From: Microbacterium gallinarum | GTDB lineage: Bacteria; Actinomycetota; Actinomycetes; Actinomycetales; Microbacteriaceae | Direction: 5' to 3' | Length of the DNA stretch: 64,000 nt | Assembly: GCF_014837165.1 (NCBI RefSeq) | Contig: NZ_JACSPM010000003.1 | Location: forward strand, 186,001-250,000 | In this document: one piece after another, positions 1 to 9,570 of the stretch | Position numbering within the stretch: position 1 is the first letter of the stretch | Layout: every line of letters starts with the position of its first letter | The notes under the pieces: generated by a model | What the model was told of the DNA's origin: nothing | Database searches by the model: none | The model's input: the letters and a program-made list of their open reading frames with translations, nothing else | Program-made: the position numbers and the translations under genes

Positions 1-694
1 TCAACGCGGGGGAGTTGTTGCGCACGTTGCCCACGGCCTTCGACACGACATGGTCGTCGAGCGTCTCGGCCAGGGCCGGCGCGGCGTCGATGGCGGCGTC
101 GAGCACGTCGCGCACGTTGTCGGTCGTCGGGTCGAGCCACGCGTCGGCGTGATCGGCGTCGAGGAACAGCGGCATGCGGTCGTGGATGGAGCCGAGGCGG
201 CCGATCGAGTCGCGCGTGAGGATCGTGAAGCTCAGGAGCCAGCGGGACGGATCGTCGTCGCCCTTCGCCTTGTCGCGCCACCACTCGTAGAGGCCGGCCA
301 TGAACAGCGGAGACCCGTCGGCGGGGTGGATGTAGTGCGGCGTCTTCACGCCGTCTTCGGTCTTCCACTCGTAGTAGCCCGAGGTCGGCACCACCGCGCG
401 CCGCTTTTCGAGGGCGCTGCGGAACATCGGCTTGGCCTCGAGCTCTTCAGACCGTGCATTGAAGGCCCGCGCGCCGATCTTGGGGTCTTTCGCCCACCCG
501 GGCACGAGGCCCCACCGAGCGCTCTCGAGCCGCCGCGTCGGCAGCTCTTCCTTCAGCGAGTCGAGCACGATCGCGACCTGGGCGGTCGGCGCGACGTTGT
601 ACGACGGCTCGGGCAGGTCGTCGCCCTCGACGTCGACCCGCAGCACGCCGACGAGGTCGGAACCGGCACTGGCCACCACGAAGCGTCCGCACAT
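1..694 (-). CDS. SOS response-associated peptidase (SRAP/YedK/HMCES family), 3' end outside window
   Basis: The protein begins MCGRF, so Cys2 becomes the N-terminal nucleophile after Met removal, as in all SRAP proteins. These form a DNA-protein crosslink with abasic sites in single-stranded DNA and shield them during repair. Other family motifs seen are NARSE (near residue 100), SGYYEW with the active-site Glu, and IHDRMP with the active-site His. About 231 residues are visible and the stop lies beyond base 1. The ATG sits 6 bases after a TAGGCT hexamer, so the mRNA is probably leaderless. The assignment is strong; only the C-terminus is missing. Confidence 0.93.
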   Translation of the reverse strand, partial: MCGRFVVASAGSDLVGVLRVDVEGDDLPEPSYNVAPTAQVAIVLDSLKEELPTRRLESARWGLVPGWAKDPKIGARAFNARSEELEAKPMFRSALEKRRAVVPTSGYYEWKTEDGVKTPHYIHPADGSPLFMAGLYEWWRDKAKGDDDPSRWLLSFTILTRDSIGRLGSIHDRMPLFLDADHADAWLDPTTDNVRDVLDAAIDAAPALAETLDDHVVSKAVGNVRNNSPAL

Positions 695-700
695 GCGGTC

Positions 701-706
701 AGCCTA
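701..706 (-). promoter_or_regulatory. -10 element (TAGGCT) of leaderless SRAP gene
   Basis: Read on the minus strand, TAGGCT is followed by six bases and then the ATG at 694, which puts the expected transcription start on the start codon. The same arrangement recurs at many genes in this window. Confidence 0.5.
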
Positions 707-732
707 CGCGCGGGGTGCGACGTCGGACGGGC

Positions 733-1767
733 TCAGCGCGGAATGACGCCGGCTGCTTCCAGCCGCTCCAGCAGCCCGGCGCCGTCGGAGTCGGTCACCC
801 AGGGTACCGCCGCGGCCGAATGGTCGTTGACCGCGGTGCGACCGCCCGCGAGCACGGCCTCGGCGGGCGACAGGCGACGGATCGCCACGCCGACGACGTT
901 CTGCGGGTGCTCGGCGGTGAAGGTCGTGTACAGCTCGTCGTCGTGCTGGCCGTCGTCGCCGAGCAGCAGCCACCGTACGTGCGGGAACTCCTCGGCCAGA
1001 CGGCGGAGGTTCGTAAGCTTGTGGGTCTGACCGCTGCGGAACCAGCGGTCGTGCGTGGGTCCCCAGTCGGTCAGCAGCAGCGCGCCGGGAGGGAAGAGGT
1101 GACGCGTGAGGAAGCGCATGAGCGTCGGCGCGATGTTCCACGCGCCCGTCGAGAGGTAGATCACCGGGGCGCCGGGATGCTCGCGCACAACGCGCTCCAT
1201 CAGCACCGCCATGCCGGGCACCGGCTGGCGTGCGTGCTCGTCGACGACGAACGAGTTCCAGGCGGCGAGCAGCGGGCGGGGGAGCGCCGTGACCATGACG
1301 GTGTCGTCCACGTCCGACACGACGCCGAACGTCACCTCCGGGCCGACGACGAAGACCCGGGTCTCGACGGGCTCGCCGTCCTCGACCGACATCGTGAAGG
1401 TCTGCCAGCCGGCTTCGAGCGTCGCGGGGAGCCGGACGTCGATGACACCGCCGCGATCGGCGACCACGTCATGGCGTACACCGGCGATCGTGACGGTCAC
1501 CTGCGCATAGCCGATCGGCACGGCCACGAAGCTGCGCCAGCCGCGCACGCTCGCGTACTCGCCGGACTCCGTCTTCTTGACGGGCGGCACGATCATGACC
1601 CTGCCGAGCACGCGCACCCACTCGGTTCCGGCGTATCCGGGGAAGGGCGTCACGGTCGGTGTCTGGCCCCGGCGCCGGGCGCGCCGCTCACGCCAGGAGT
1701 GGAAGCGGTACTCGAGCCGTGCGAGCCACAGCACCTTGGTGCGAGAGGTCGTCGCTTTCTCGGGCAT
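733..1767 (-). CDS. App1/DUF2183 family phosphatase-domain protein
   Basis: The 344-residue protein has an N-terminal beta-rich region and then SDVDDT at about residue 150, the HAD-like DxDxT motif of the App1 (DUF2183) phosphatidate-phosphatase domain. STGAWN and a GDDGQHD motif further on are also typical. Eukaryotic App1 dephosphorylates phosphatidic acid; the bacterial substrate is not known. The ATG at 1767 (MPEKATT) is preferred over an upstream ATG because it lies 4 bases after the dedA stop, giving a two-gene operon with that membrane protein. No signal peptide is seen, so a cytoplasmic or peripheral protein is likely. Confidence 0.85.
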   Translation of the reverse strand: MPEKATTSRTKVLWLARLEYRFHSWRERRARRRGQTPTVTPFPGYAGTEWVRVLGRVMIVPPVKKTESGEYASVRGWRSFVAVPIGYAQVTVTIAGVRHDVVADRGGVIDVRLPATLEAGWQTFTMSVEDGEPVETRVFVVGPEVTFGVVSDVDDTVMVTALPRPLLAAWNSFVVDEHARQPVPGMAVLMERVVREHPGAPVIYLSTGAWNIAPTLMRFLTRHLFPPGALLLTDWGPTHDRWFRSGQTHKLTNLRRLAEEFPHVRWLLLGDDGQHDDELYTTFTAEHPQNVVGVAIRRLSPAEAVLAGGRTAVNDHSAAAVPWVTDSDGAGLLERLEAAGVIPR

Positions 1768-1771
1768 CCCC

Positions 1772-2458
1772 TCAGTCTTCCACGTCCTCCTCCACGCGAC
1801 CTGCACGGGCGGCGGAGTGATCGTGGTCGAGGTGCTTGCGCTCGATCCGCTCGATGACCTTCTTGCTGACGTAGATGAGCACCAGGAACAGCACGATGAT
1901 GCCGACGAAGATGTAGCCCGCGTAGTGCAGCTGATCCGCGAGCTGGCGGTAGGTGCCGGCGGCCACCGAGGCGACCGAGATGTACAGCCCAGCCCAGATC
2001 ACGCACGCCGGCAGCGTCCACGCGAGGAACCGGCGGTACGGGTAGCCGCTCATGCCGACGGTGAGCGGCACGAGCGAGTGCAGCACCGGCAGGAAGCGGG
2101 AGATGAAGATCGCCGGGCCGCCGCGCCGCAGCAGGTACCGCTCCGACCTCGCCCAGTTCTCGTGGCCGATCTTGCGCCCGAGCCAGGAGTGCTCGATCTT
2201 CGGGCCGAGGAAGCGGCCGAGCCAGAAGCCGATGCTCTCGCCGATGAGGGCGCCGACCACGACGGCGACACCGAGCAGGACGCCTTCGAGGGGCGAGGCG
2301 ACCGCCGTCGCCGCGACGATGACGATCGTGTCGCCGGGGACGACGAGCCCGATCAGCACGCTCGTCTCGAGCATGATCGCGAGGCCTGCCAGCACCGTCC
2401 TGAGAACCGGATCGACGCTCTGCACCGCGTCGAGCAGCCACGACAGGAACTCGTTCAC
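1772..2458 (-). CDS. DedA family (SNARE-associated/VTT domain) membrane protein
   Basis: The 228-residue polytopic membrane protein has about five hydrophobic segments. It carries the DedA signatures LETSVLIGLVVPGD (residues 31-43), GxxxGFWLGR, and SRFLPVLHSLVP (120-131), where a conserved Arg precedes the re-entrant segment. DedA proteins are linked to lipid carrier recycling and membrane homeostasis; the exact substrate is not evident here. The tail is charged. The start is GTG, six bases after TAGGCT, which fits a leaderless message. It is followed after 4 bases by the App1-type gene, and shared expression with a lipid phosphatase suggests a phospholipid or undecaprenyl-phosphate role (inference). 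Confidence 0.9.
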   Translation of the reverse strand: MNEFLSWLLDAVQSVDPVLRTVLAGLAIMLETSVLIGLVVPGDTIVIVAATAVASPLEGVLLGVAVVVGALIGESIGFWLGRFLGPKIEHSWLGRKIGHENWARSERYLLRRGGPAIFISRFLPVLHSLVPLTVGMSGYPYRRFLAWTLPACVIWAGLYISVASVAAGTYRQLADQLHYAGYIFVGIIVLFLVLIYVSKKVIERIERKHLDHDHSAARAGRVEEDVED

Positions 2459-2464
2459 GCCACG

Positions 2465-2470
2465 AGCCTA
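2465..2470 (-). promoter_or_regulatory. -10 element (TAGGCT) of dedA
   Basis: The hexamer ends six bases before the GTG start of dedA on the minus strand. It is back to back with the pabB promoter 19 bases away, making a compact divergent promoter region. Confidence 0.5.
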
Positions 2471-2488
2471 GGACCACGACCCGCCCTC

Positions 2489-2494
2489 TAGCCT
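2489..2494 (+). promoter_or_regulatory. -10 element (TAGCCT) of pabB
   Basis: TAGCCT is followed by six bases and the ATG at 2501, so transcription is expected to start on the start codon (leaderless). Confidence 0.5.
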
Positions 2495-2500
2495 GGGAAC

Positions 2501-3805
2501 ATGTCGGACTCCCTCGTCGCGGTCGAGCTGACGGACTGGGTGGATCCGGCATCCGTCTTCTCGAGCCTCCACTCCCACGACGCGCACGCCTTCTGGCTGG
2601 ATGCCGGCCCGGACGTCTCCGACGGCTGGAGCTGGGTCGGTGCGGGCGTGCCCGAGTCCGATCCCTCCGCGGTTCGGGCGGTGCCGTGCGCGACGTCGGA
2701 CGCCGAGCCGTGGAAGGCGGGACGGTTCCGCGGCGGCTGGGTCGGCTGGCTCGGCTACGACGACGCCGCGGAACGCGCCGGTGCTCCGGCCCGATTCGAC
2801 GACGGGATGCCGCGGCAGCAGTGGCTCAGGGTCGAACGGTTCCTCGCCTTCGACCACGCGGCCCGGCGCGTGTGGGCCGTGGCTCCGGGCGCCGAGGCGG
2901 AAACCCTGGCCGCCGCGGTCACGCAGCTCGACACCGCGCCGCCCGTCCCGGCTCCTGCGCCGACGGCGGCGACGGCCCGCTCCCGGCACAGCGCCGAGGA
3001 GTACGCCGAGCTGATCGGGCGGTGCCGCGACGCGATCCGCGAGGGCGATGCCTATCAGCTGTGCCTCACGACGCGCTTCGACGTCGACGCGACGGTCGAC
3101 CCGCTCGAGACGTACCTGCGCCTCCGGGCGGCGACACCCGCCCACCACGGCGGATTGGTGCGGTCCGGCGCGGTCTCCCTGGCGAGCGCCAGCCCCGAGC
3201 GGTTCCTCGAGGTCGAGGAAGGCATCGTCCGCACGCGCCCGATCAAGGGGACAAGGCCCCGCAGCGCCGATCCGACGACCGACGCCGCGCTCGCCGACGA
3301 GCTGCGCACCGACGTGAAGGAGCGCGCCGAGAACGTCATGATCGTCGACCTCATGCGCAACGACCTCTCGCGGGTGTGCGCCCCCGGCTCGGTGGGCGTC
3401 GACGGCCTCCTTCAGGTCGAGTCCTACCCGCACGTGCATCAGCTCGTCAGCACCGTCTCGGGGGCGCTGACGCCTGGCATCACGGTCGGCGGGCTGCTCG
3501 ATGCCGCGTTCCCCGCCGGCAGCATGACGGGGGCGCCGAAGCTCTCGGCGATGACGATCCTGCACCGTCTGGAGAACGGACCGCGCGGCGTCTTCGCGGG
3601 GTGCTTCGGCTGGGTGGGGACCGACGGTGCGCTGGATCTCGCGATGGTGATCCGCTCGATCGTCGTGCACGACGGTGGCGCGTACGTCGGCGCCGGTGGA
3701 GGGATCACGTGGCGATCGGATGCCGCGGCCGAGGTCGCCGAGGTGGGGATCAAGGCGCGGGGGCCGCTTGCCGCCCTCGGCGCCTCCCTGCCGCCCGGCT
3801 GGTGA
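2501..3805 (+). CDS. pabB: Aminodeoxychorismate synthase component I (chorismate-binding)
   Basis: The 434-residue enzyme of the chorismate-utilising family makes 4-amino-4-deoxychorismate, the first step from chorismate towards p-aminobenzoate and folate. Visible motifs are IKGTRPR (about 248), MIVDLMRNDLSRV (about 284) and PAGSMTGAPKLSAM (about 340), which form the chorismate and Mg2+ site. The overall pattern and length match PabB better than TrpE, but anthranilate synthase I is the main alternative. No glutamine amidotransferase partner (PabA) or lyase (PabC) is adjacent. The gene is monocistronic with a leaderless start. Confidence 0.85.
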   Translation: MSDSLVAVELTDWVDPASVFSSLHSHDAHAFWLDAGPDVSDGWSWVGAGVPESDPSAVRAVPCATSDAEPWKAGRFRGGWVGWLGYDDAAERAGAPARFDDGMPRQQWLRVERFLAFDHAARRVWAVAPGAEAETLAAAVTQLDTAPPVPAPAPTAATARSRHSAEEYAELIGRCRDAIREGDAYQLCLTTRFDVDATVDPLETYLRLRAATPAHHGGLVRSGAVSLASASPERFLEVEEGIVRTRPIKGTRPRSADPTTDAALADELRTDVKERAENVMIVDLMRNDLSRVCAPGSVGVDGLLQVESYPHVHQLVSTVSGALTPGITVGGLLDAAFPAGSMTGAPKLSAMTILHRLENGPRGVFAGCFGWVGTDGALDLAMVIRSIVVHDGGAYVGAGGGITWRSDAAAEVAEVGIKARGPLAALGASLPPGW

Positions 3806-3876
3806 GGGCGCCGTTCCGGTAACCTGGAGTTTCGCGCTGCGCGCGCGTCTCCGGCATCCGTTCGATTGGTTCCCTC

Positions 3877-6468
3877 GTGTCACAGACCCTCCCGCCCGAC
3901 ACCACCGCGCCCTCCGAGGGTGGCGGCTACGACGCGTACGCCATCCAGCAGAAGTGGCAGCAGCGCTGGGCGGAGGCCGACCCGTTCCGCGCGGGCGGTG
4001 ACGACGACACCCGCCCGCGCAAGTACGTGCTCGGGATGTTCCCGTACCCGTCGGGCGACCTGCACATGGGCCACGCCGAGAACTACGCCTACGTCGACGT
4101 CGTCGCGCGCTTCTGGCGTCACCGCGGCTACAACGTCCTGAACCCGATCGGGTGGGACTCGTTCGGGCTCCCGGCCGAGAACGCGGCGATCCAGCGCGGT
4201 GCCGACCCGCGCGAGTGGACCTACGCCAACATCGAGCAGCACAAGAAGAGCTTCCGCGAGTACGGCTCGTCGTACGACTGGTCGCGCATCCTGCACACGA
4301 GCGACCCCGAGTACTACCGCTGGAACCAGTGGCTGTTCCAGCGCCTGTACGAGCGCGGCCTGGCCTACCGCAAGGAGAGCCCGGTCAACTGGTGCCCCAA
4401 CGACCAGACCGTGCTGGCCAACGAGCAGGTCATCGACGGCCACTGCGAACGCTGTGGCTACGAGGTCATCAAGAAGAAGCTCACGCAGTGGTACTTCAAG
4501 ATCACCGATTACGCCGACCGCCTCCTCGACGACCTCAACCAGCTCGAGGGGTTCTGGCCGCAGAAGGTCATCCGCATGCAGCGGAACTGGATCGGCCGTT
4601 CGATCGGCGCCGACATCGAGTTCGAGATCGAGGGCCGAGACGAACGCGTCACCGTCTTCTCGACGCGGCCCGACACGCTGCACGGTGCGACGTTCTTCGT
4701 CGTGGCGCCCGACAGCGACCTCGCCGCCGAGCTGGCGGCGGGCGCCTCGCCCGAAGTGCGCGTGCGCTTCCAGGATTACCTGGAGCGCGTCCAGCGCGAG
4801 ACCGACATCGAGCGCCAGAGCACCGACCGCCCGAAGACCGGCGTGTTCCTCGACCGCTACGCGATCAACCCGATCAACGGCGAGCGGCTGCCCATCTGGG
4901 CCGCCGACTACGTGCTGGCCGACTACGGTCACGGCGCCGTCATGGCCGTGCCCGCCCACGACCAGCGCGACCTCGACTTCGCACGCGCCTTCGACCTCCC
5001 GGTCAAGGTCGTCGTCGACACGACCGCGCCCATCACCGGAGCGATCCCGGTCATCGAGCTCGACGACGACGGCGTTCCGATCGATCCCGGTGCGGACGAG
5101 GCATCCCTCGACGATCTCGACCCGGCCAAGACGGGCATCGCGCTCACCGGCGAGGGTCGGATGATCAACTCCGGCGCGCTCGACGGCCTGTCCAAGCGCA
5201 ATGCGATCGCCCGCATCATCGAGCAGCTCGAAGCAGCGGGTGTGGGTCGCGCGGCGAAGTCGTACCGCCTGCGCGACTGGCTCATCTCGCGCCAGCGCTT
5301 CTGGGGTACGCCGATCCCCATGATCCACACCGCCGACGGACGCATCGTGCCGGTGCCCGACGACCAGCTGCCGCTGCAGCTGCCCGACGCCCACGGCCTC
5401 GACCTGGCGCCCAAGGGCACGTCGCCGCTCGGCGGCGCGTCGGAGTGGATGCAGACGGTCGACCCCGAGACCGGTGAGCCCGCCCTGCGCGACGCCGACA
5501 CGATGGACACGTTCGTCGACAGCTCGTGGTACTTCCTGCGCTTCCTCGCCTCGAACGACCCGACGCAGGCGTTCCCGACCCGCGAGGCCGACCGCTGGGC
5601 GCCCGTCGACTCCTACATCGGCGGCGTCGAGCACGCGATCCTGCACCTGCTGTACGCGCGCTTCATCACCAAGGTCCTGTACGACATGGGCCTGATCGAC
5701 TTCACCGAGCCCTTCACGAGCCTGATCAACCAGGGCATGGTGCTGCTCGGCGGCTCGAAGATGTCGAAGAGCAAGGGCAACCTGGTCGAGTTCGCCTCGA
5801 GCATGGTCGACCCCGGTGCCGATGCGGTGCGCACCGCGATCGCGTTCGCCGGTCCGGTCGAGGACGACATCAACTGGGAGGACGTCTCGACGACAGGTGC
5901 CCAGAAGTTCCTCGCCCGCGCGTGGCGCGTGGCGAAGGACGTCACGAGCGACCCCGACGTGATCTGGGCCGAGGGCGACCCGGCGCTGCGCCGCGTCACG
6001 CACCGCCTGCTCGCCGACGCCCCGGGTCTCATCGAGCACAACAAGTTCAACGTAGTGGTCGCCCGCCTGATGGAACTGGTGAATGCGACCCGCAAGGCGA
6101 TCGACACCGGCGCCGGCCCCGCCGACCCGGCGGTGCGCGAGGCCGCCGAGGTCACCGCGATGATCCTCGACCTCTTCGCGCCGCACACGGCGGAGGAGAT
6201 GTGGGAGATCCTCGGGTACGACGGGTTCGTCGGGCTCGCCACGTGGCGCTCGGCAGACCCGACGCTGCTGGTCGAGGAGTCCGTGACGTCGGTCGTGCAG
6301 ATCGACGGCAAGGTGCGCGCAACGCTGCAGGTTCCCGCGCGGATCGACGCCGCCGAGCTCGAGCGGCTCGCTCGCGCCGACGAGCGTGTGCTGCGCTCGC
6401 TGGCGGGCCGGGAGATCACGCGTGCCGTCGTGCGTCCGCCGAAGGTCGTCAGCTTCAGCACGCACTAG
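3877..6468 (+). CDS. leuS: Leucyl-tRNA synthetase
   Basis: The 863-residue class I aminoacyl-tRNA synthetase charges tRNA-Leu. The ATP-binding signatures are HMGH at residues 63-66 and KMSKS at 628-632. Between them lies the inserted CP1 editing domain, with the family sequence [13 protein letters not shown]. Length is normal for LeuS. The start is a GTG (MSQTLPP) with no clear Shine-Dalgarno; a TAACCT hexamer about 55 bases upstream would give a short leader. It is preceded by pabB and followed by the variable segment rather than its usual neighbour comEA. Confidence 0.97.
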   Translation: MSQTLPPDTTAPSEGGGYDAYAIQQKWQQRWAEADPFRAGGDDDTRPRKYVLGMFPYPSGDLHMGHAENYAYVDVVARFWRHRGYNVLNPIGWDSFGLPAENAAIQRGADPREWTYANIEQHKKSFREYGSSYDWSRILHTSDPEYYRWNQWLFQRLYERGLAYRKESPVNWCPNDQTVLANEQVIDGHCERCGYEVIKKKLTQWYFKITDYADRLLDDLNQLEGFWPQKVIRMQRNWIGRSIGADIEFEIEGRDERVTVFSTRPDTLHGATFFVVAPDSDLAAELAAGASPEVRVRFQDYLERVQRETDIERQSTDRPKTGVFLDRYAINPINGERLPIWAADYVLADYGHGAVMAVPAHDQRDLDFARAFDLPVKVVVDTTAPITGAIPVIELDDDGVPIDPGADEASLDDLDPAKTGIALTGEGRMINSGALDGLSKRNAIARIIEQLEAAGVGRAAKSYRLRDWLISRQRFWGTPIPMIHTADGRIVPVPDDQLPLQLPDAHGLDLAPKGTSPLGGASEWMQTVDPETGEPALRDADTMDTFVDSSWYFLRFLASNDPTQAFPTREADRWAPVDSYIGGVEHAILHLLYARFITKVLYDMGLIDFTEPFTSLINQGMVLLGGSKMSKSKGNLVEFASSMVDPGADAVRTAIAFAGPVEDDINWEDVSTTGAQKFLARAWRVAKDVTSDPDVIWAEGDPALRRVTHRLLADAPGLIEHNKFNVVVARLMELVNATRKAIDTGAGPADPAVREAAEVTAMILDLFAPHTAEEMWEILGYDGFVGLATWRSADPTLLVEESVTSVVQIDGKVRATLQVPARIDAAELERLARADERVLRSLAGREITRAVVRPPKVVSFSTH

Positions 6469-6558
6469 CGATGGGATCATCAGGCCCGAGTCGCCGGCTC
6501 TGGCGCGTCGGCCGCTCGAAGCCCGGTGAGGCTACACGCCGTCCGGCGTCGTCGGTGT

Positions 6559-6582
6559 GGCGCGAGGGAGATGCCTCGCGCC
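6559..6582. terminator. Hairpin downstream of leuS
   Basis: GGCGCGAGG (6559-6567) pairs perfectly with CCTCGCGCC (6574-6582) around a 6-base loop, about 90 bases after the leuS stop. There is no T-run, which is common for terminators in GC-rich actinobacteria. Confidence 0.4.
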
Positions 6583-6870
6583 TCCGGCTCTCTCGGAGCA
6601 GTGCGCCGATTCAACGACGGCGCAGAAGCCAGCTCCGTGACGTGAGATCTGGCCACGCAGAATGAGGCCGCGCAGACTCGCAGGGGTCGCCAGAAGCGCT
6701 CGAATAGTGCACCTCGCATGGGCAAAGCATCGGCCGGGGTAATCGTGCGCAGGAGGTCCGCGTAGCTGAGATGCCTCGCAAACCCAGCGGCCGCGGGCGG
6801 ATGGTCTCCCTCGAGATGAGCCCATCAGGACCGACTGTCGGGCTTCGCGGTTCCCCGTCGACTCAGCGTG

Positions 6871-6876
6871 TACCGT
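6871..6876 (+). promoter_or_regulatory. -10 element (TACCGT) of META-domain gene
   Basis: TACCGT ends seven bases before the ATG at 6884, the same leaderless layout as elsewhere in the window. It suggests the disrupted gene is still transcribed. Confidence 0.4.
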
Positions 6877-6883
6877 CGGCTCC

Positions 6884-7575
6884 ATGCTCGTCGGGGAGGA
6901 CAGATCACAGGCTGCCGGTGCACGGCCGCAACGACGCGGTCTGGAACTGTTCCTGTGGCTCTTGCTGCCTGTGATCTTGCTGGCCGCTCACTTCATGCAG
7001 ATCCTCGAGCAGTTCAGCACGGTCGGGTGCGACGGAGTCTGCGACCTGAACCTCATCTTCGGCGCACGGGCCGCTTACCCATGGATGGTTGCCGCTTCCA
7101 TCGGCGTGGCGGCCATCCTCGCGGTGATCCTGAGACTGCGCGGCAAACCCACCTATTGGGCTCCGCTGGTCGGCGCTGCACTCGTCTTGTCGTCAGCGAT
7201 CAGCACCAGCGTCTTGTTCCAGGCCGGGCTGGCTCCGATGTACGAGCGCAACGCCCGGATCACACAGGGGGAAGTGCGCGCTGCGCCGCCGCCACCTGAT
7301 CCGGTCGGGAGTTGGGTGCGGAAGGGGAGCCGTACCTCAGTTTCGCTCCGGATGGAACGCTCTCGGGCTACGACGGATGCAACGACGTGAATGGCCGGTG
7401 GACGCAGGATCCCGACGGTCACATCACATTCAGCGAGGTCAGCCTCACCGCGACTGTCTGCGACGGCGTCGACACCTGGCTGAGCAAGGGACGTTCCGTG
7501 ACAATCGCAGATGACTTCCTCTACATCAACGGCGCCGCCGGCTCGCCCATCGGTGGTCTGCCACCCTCACCTTGA
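6884..7575 (+). pseudogene. Membrane protein with C-terminal META (HslJ-like) domain, interrupted by a frameshift
   Basis: The first frame (6884-7390) encodes an N-terminal tail and about three or four hydrophobic segments, including LFLWLLLPVILLAA. It then reaches PDPVGSW and runs into a sequence with no domain character and a stop. The overlapping frame from about 7312 continues exactly where a META domain should: GEPYLSFAPDGTLSGYDGCN, then TATVC and FLYING. META/HslJ domains normally read G-x-W then pylsFxxDGxxxGxxGCN. Joining GSW to GAEGEPYLSF needs one extra base near 7315 (GGG to GGGG). So this is a one-base frameshift, a sequencing error, or, less likely, programmed -1 slippage. Function is unknown; META domains occur in envelope-stress and heat-inducible proteins. 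Confidence 0.65.
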
Positions 7576-7733
7576 ACGACGCACTCCTCCGTTGCCGAAG
7601 CCCGCACACGCCACGGACCGCTCTGACCCACTCGCTTCGAAGGGACGCGCGCATAACGACTGGTTTGAAGGCGTCCCTCGGGTCTCGGGTCTCAGGCTGT
7701 GAGTGAAAAACCGACGGAGGACACTCGCCAACG

Positions 7734-8177
7734 CTACGGCGTGATCTCGTCGCTCGAGTCACGCCGGTACACGAGCCGCAGCTCGACACCGTCTTCCGTG
7801 GGTCTGCTGTATACCCACACGGGACGCCAATCCAGGGGGGTCGGGCCGATCTGAGTCGGCTGCTCAGCCAGCCCCATCTCCTCAATGAGTTGATGGGCTT
7901 TCTGACCGTCCGCCGGACGGATCGTCACGTATGTCGTTGCCCTGTAGGGCTCGTAACCGATCCGAGGCTCTCCCACGATCGATGCCCCTGCCGGTGCCGT
8001 TATGAGCCACGATGGCGGCACCGCGTCCTTCGCGGTCCACACTCCGAGGAGTTGCCAGATGACGTAGCAGCCGACGATGATCAGGGCGATAGTCCACGCG
8101 ATGATGCGTCGGTCTTTCGCCTTCCGGGGCCGCGGCTGCCCGTCGTCGGCTTTGGCCTTGTCCTCCTGAACTGTCAA
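7734..8177 (-). CDS. Single-span membrane-anchored protein of unknown function
   Basis: The 147-residue protein has a charged N-terminus (many Lys/Arg/Asp in the first 25 residues), one transmembrane helix (IIAWTIALIIVGCYVIWQLL), then an outward domain of about 95 residues with no family I recognise. The start is TTG (MTVQED), supported by a GGGAGAA Shine-Dalgarno about six bases upstream; no better start is in frame. It lies alone in the variable segment, beside a lipoprotein gene on the same strand. The external domain ends in a beta-like stretch WVYSRPTEDGVELRLVYRR. Confidence 0.65.
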   Translation of the reverse strand: MTVQEDKAKADDGQPRPRKAKDRRIIAWTIALIIVGCYVIWQLLGVWTAKDAVPPSWLITAPAGASIVGEPRIGYEPYRATTYVTIRPADGQKAHQLIEEMGLAEQPTQIGPTPLDWRPVWVYSRPTEDGVELRLVYRRDSSDEITP

Positions 8178-8268
8178 CGGATTCTCCCTGTAGCAGCACT
8201 CGCCAGCAACCGAGTCGTCACCTTTCCTCCATCATCTGGGAGGAGGCCGGAGAGCGCCTCAGTGTCGT

Positions 8269-8871
8269 TCATGTGCGCAGGTCGCCGACGAACCCGTTGC
8301 AGATTCCGCTCTCACTGGCGAGCGCCTGATCGTCGATAGACCCGTCGGTGCGGGTCATGTCGTTGGGGTAGGGGACGTCGGGCATGGTCGCATCCCCGCG
8401 TGCGGCGTAGTCCTTGGACGCGATCGGGTCGTCATCGACGAAATACGCGTCCCACGCTGCGTACACCAGCATGCAGTGGTAGATGCCGGCGGCACTGGTG
8501 TAGCCGGACCAGTCGCCGTTACCGTGCCATCGTCCAGCGGGCAGACCTGTTATCGACTCCGGCCACGCGAACCCCGGAGGAATCGCCCCAGTCCACGCGG
8601 CGACCTCCGCGTCGTACGCGCTGTCACGCGGATCGAGCGGGTGCGTAGGCGTAGGGCTCGGTGATGCTGGTGCGGTAGATGCCGTCGGTGCAGGCATCTC
8701 TGCCGTCACCGTGGCATCCGCGGTTCGTTCAGAAGCGGGTTCATCCACGGGCACGGCGCATCCGGTCAGCGAGAGCGCGATGATGACGACGACGGCTCCG
8801 AGAACGGCCTCGGCGATGCGATTCACAAGCGAGTACTCGCACACGACCGTGTGGGCATCCGACCGTCGCAT
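8269..8871 (-). CDS. Putative lipoprotein of unknown function
   Basis: The 200-residue protein has a hydrophobic signal segment ending in the lipobox SLTGC (Cys near residue 38), so a lipid-anchored surface protein is expected. A Thr/Ser/Pro/Ala-rich linker follows, then a domain with WPESITGLP, GNGDWSGYTSAAGIYHCML and a late Cys (ESGICNGF); the two domain cysteines may form a disulfide. No family was recognised. The ATG at 8871 has AGAGG about five bases upstream; a GTG at 8826 would give a shorter signal peptide and remains possible. Confidence 0.7.
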   Translation of the reverse strand: MRRSDAHTVVCEYSLVNRIAEAVLGAVVVIIALSLTGCAVPVDEPASERTADATVTAEMPAPTASTAPASPSPTPTHPLDPRDSAYDAEVAAWTGAIPPGFAWPESITGLPAGRWHGNGDWSGYTSAAGIYHCMLVYAAWDAYFVDDDPIASKDYAARGDATMPDVPYPNDMTRTDGSIDDQALASESGICNGFVGDLRT

Positions 8872-9053
8872 CGGCCTCTGGGGAATCGTGGACCGCTGAA
8901 CGAGACGAGTCGGCTCGCGCTCGCGTGACTAACGGTTCGCGTCGCATCGATCACCTCGACTGCCGCGCGCTCGACGACCGATTCGCGGGCGGCAAGCTGA
9001 GCCTGCGATGCCTCACGACGAACCGCTACGAGCGCGGCTCTGACTTATCCGCC

Positions 9054-9059
9054 TACCGT
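9054..9059 (+). promoter_or_regulatory. -10 element (TACCGT) of DUF1990 gene
   Basis: TACCGT ends seven bases before the ATG at 9067. It is the same hexamer and spacing as at the META-domain gene. Confidence 0.4.
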
Positions 9060-9066
9060 AGAGCCG

Positions 9067-9570
9067 ATGCTTCCCGTCACCTATCCAGAGATCGGCGCCA
9101 CCGCGGGCGATTTGCCGGCTGGCTACCACCACCTGCGCGCCGAACGCATCGTCGGGCACGGACGGCAGGCATTCGAGCGAGCGGCCGACGATCTGCTTGC
9201 TGGTGAGGTGCAACGTCGAGCCGGTGCAACCGTTCGGCTATCTGAGGCCCCGATACGCGAAGGCACATACGTGCGGATGCGGTTGCGCCTGTGGCCGCTG
9301 CGATTCGACATCCCATGCGTCGTCGTGTGGGCCGAGCGCACCGCCAACTAGTGCGGGTTCGCCTACGGCACGCTGCCCGGCCACCCCGAGCGGGGTGAGG
9401 AACGCTTCGAGGTATCTCTCACGCCGGCCGGCGATGTGACGTTCAGCATCACCGCGTTCTCTTCACCGGCTCGTTGGTTCACGCGACTCGGCGCGCCGGT
9501 AGCTCGACTCGTGCAAGCTCGGATGACCCGCCGCTACCTGCACGCTCTCGACTCGCCTACTCCCCGCTGA
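9067..9570 (+). pseudogene. DUF1990 (UPF0548) family gene with in-frame TAG
   Basis: From ATG 9067 the frame reads VTYPEIGATAGDLPAGYHH, the start of a DUF1990 protein, and reaches TAG at 9349-9351 (codon 95). The same frame then continues without a break to TGA at 9568-9570 and still encodes the second half of the family: GFAYGTLPGHPERGEERF, a FSIxAFSSPARWFTRLG stretch, and a closing MTRRYLHAL. The full product would be 167 residues, the usual family length. A nonsense mutation is the simplest reading. The retained homology after the stop suggests it is recent. An intact DUF1990 relative lies at 21210-21860. The biochemical function of the family is unknown. Confidence 0.8.

Larger units (their letters stand above)
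6469..6883. other. Non-coding stretch after leuS, left edge of variable segment
   Basis: These 415 bases carry no open frame with convincing coding character. A minus-strand frame at 6532-6885 is rich in Arg, Ser and Pro and has no recognisable domain. The only structure seen is a strong hairpin near the left end, listed separately. The composition is less GC-biased than the flanking genes. Confidence 0.5.

Noticed and set aside
3880-6480. 866-codon open frame antisense to leuS
   Set aside because: It mirrors leuS codon structure (GC-rich third positions) and has no domain; a shadow frame.
6532-6885. 117-codon minus-strand frame after leuS
   Set aside because: No ribosome binding site, no domain and atypical composition; left as non-coding.
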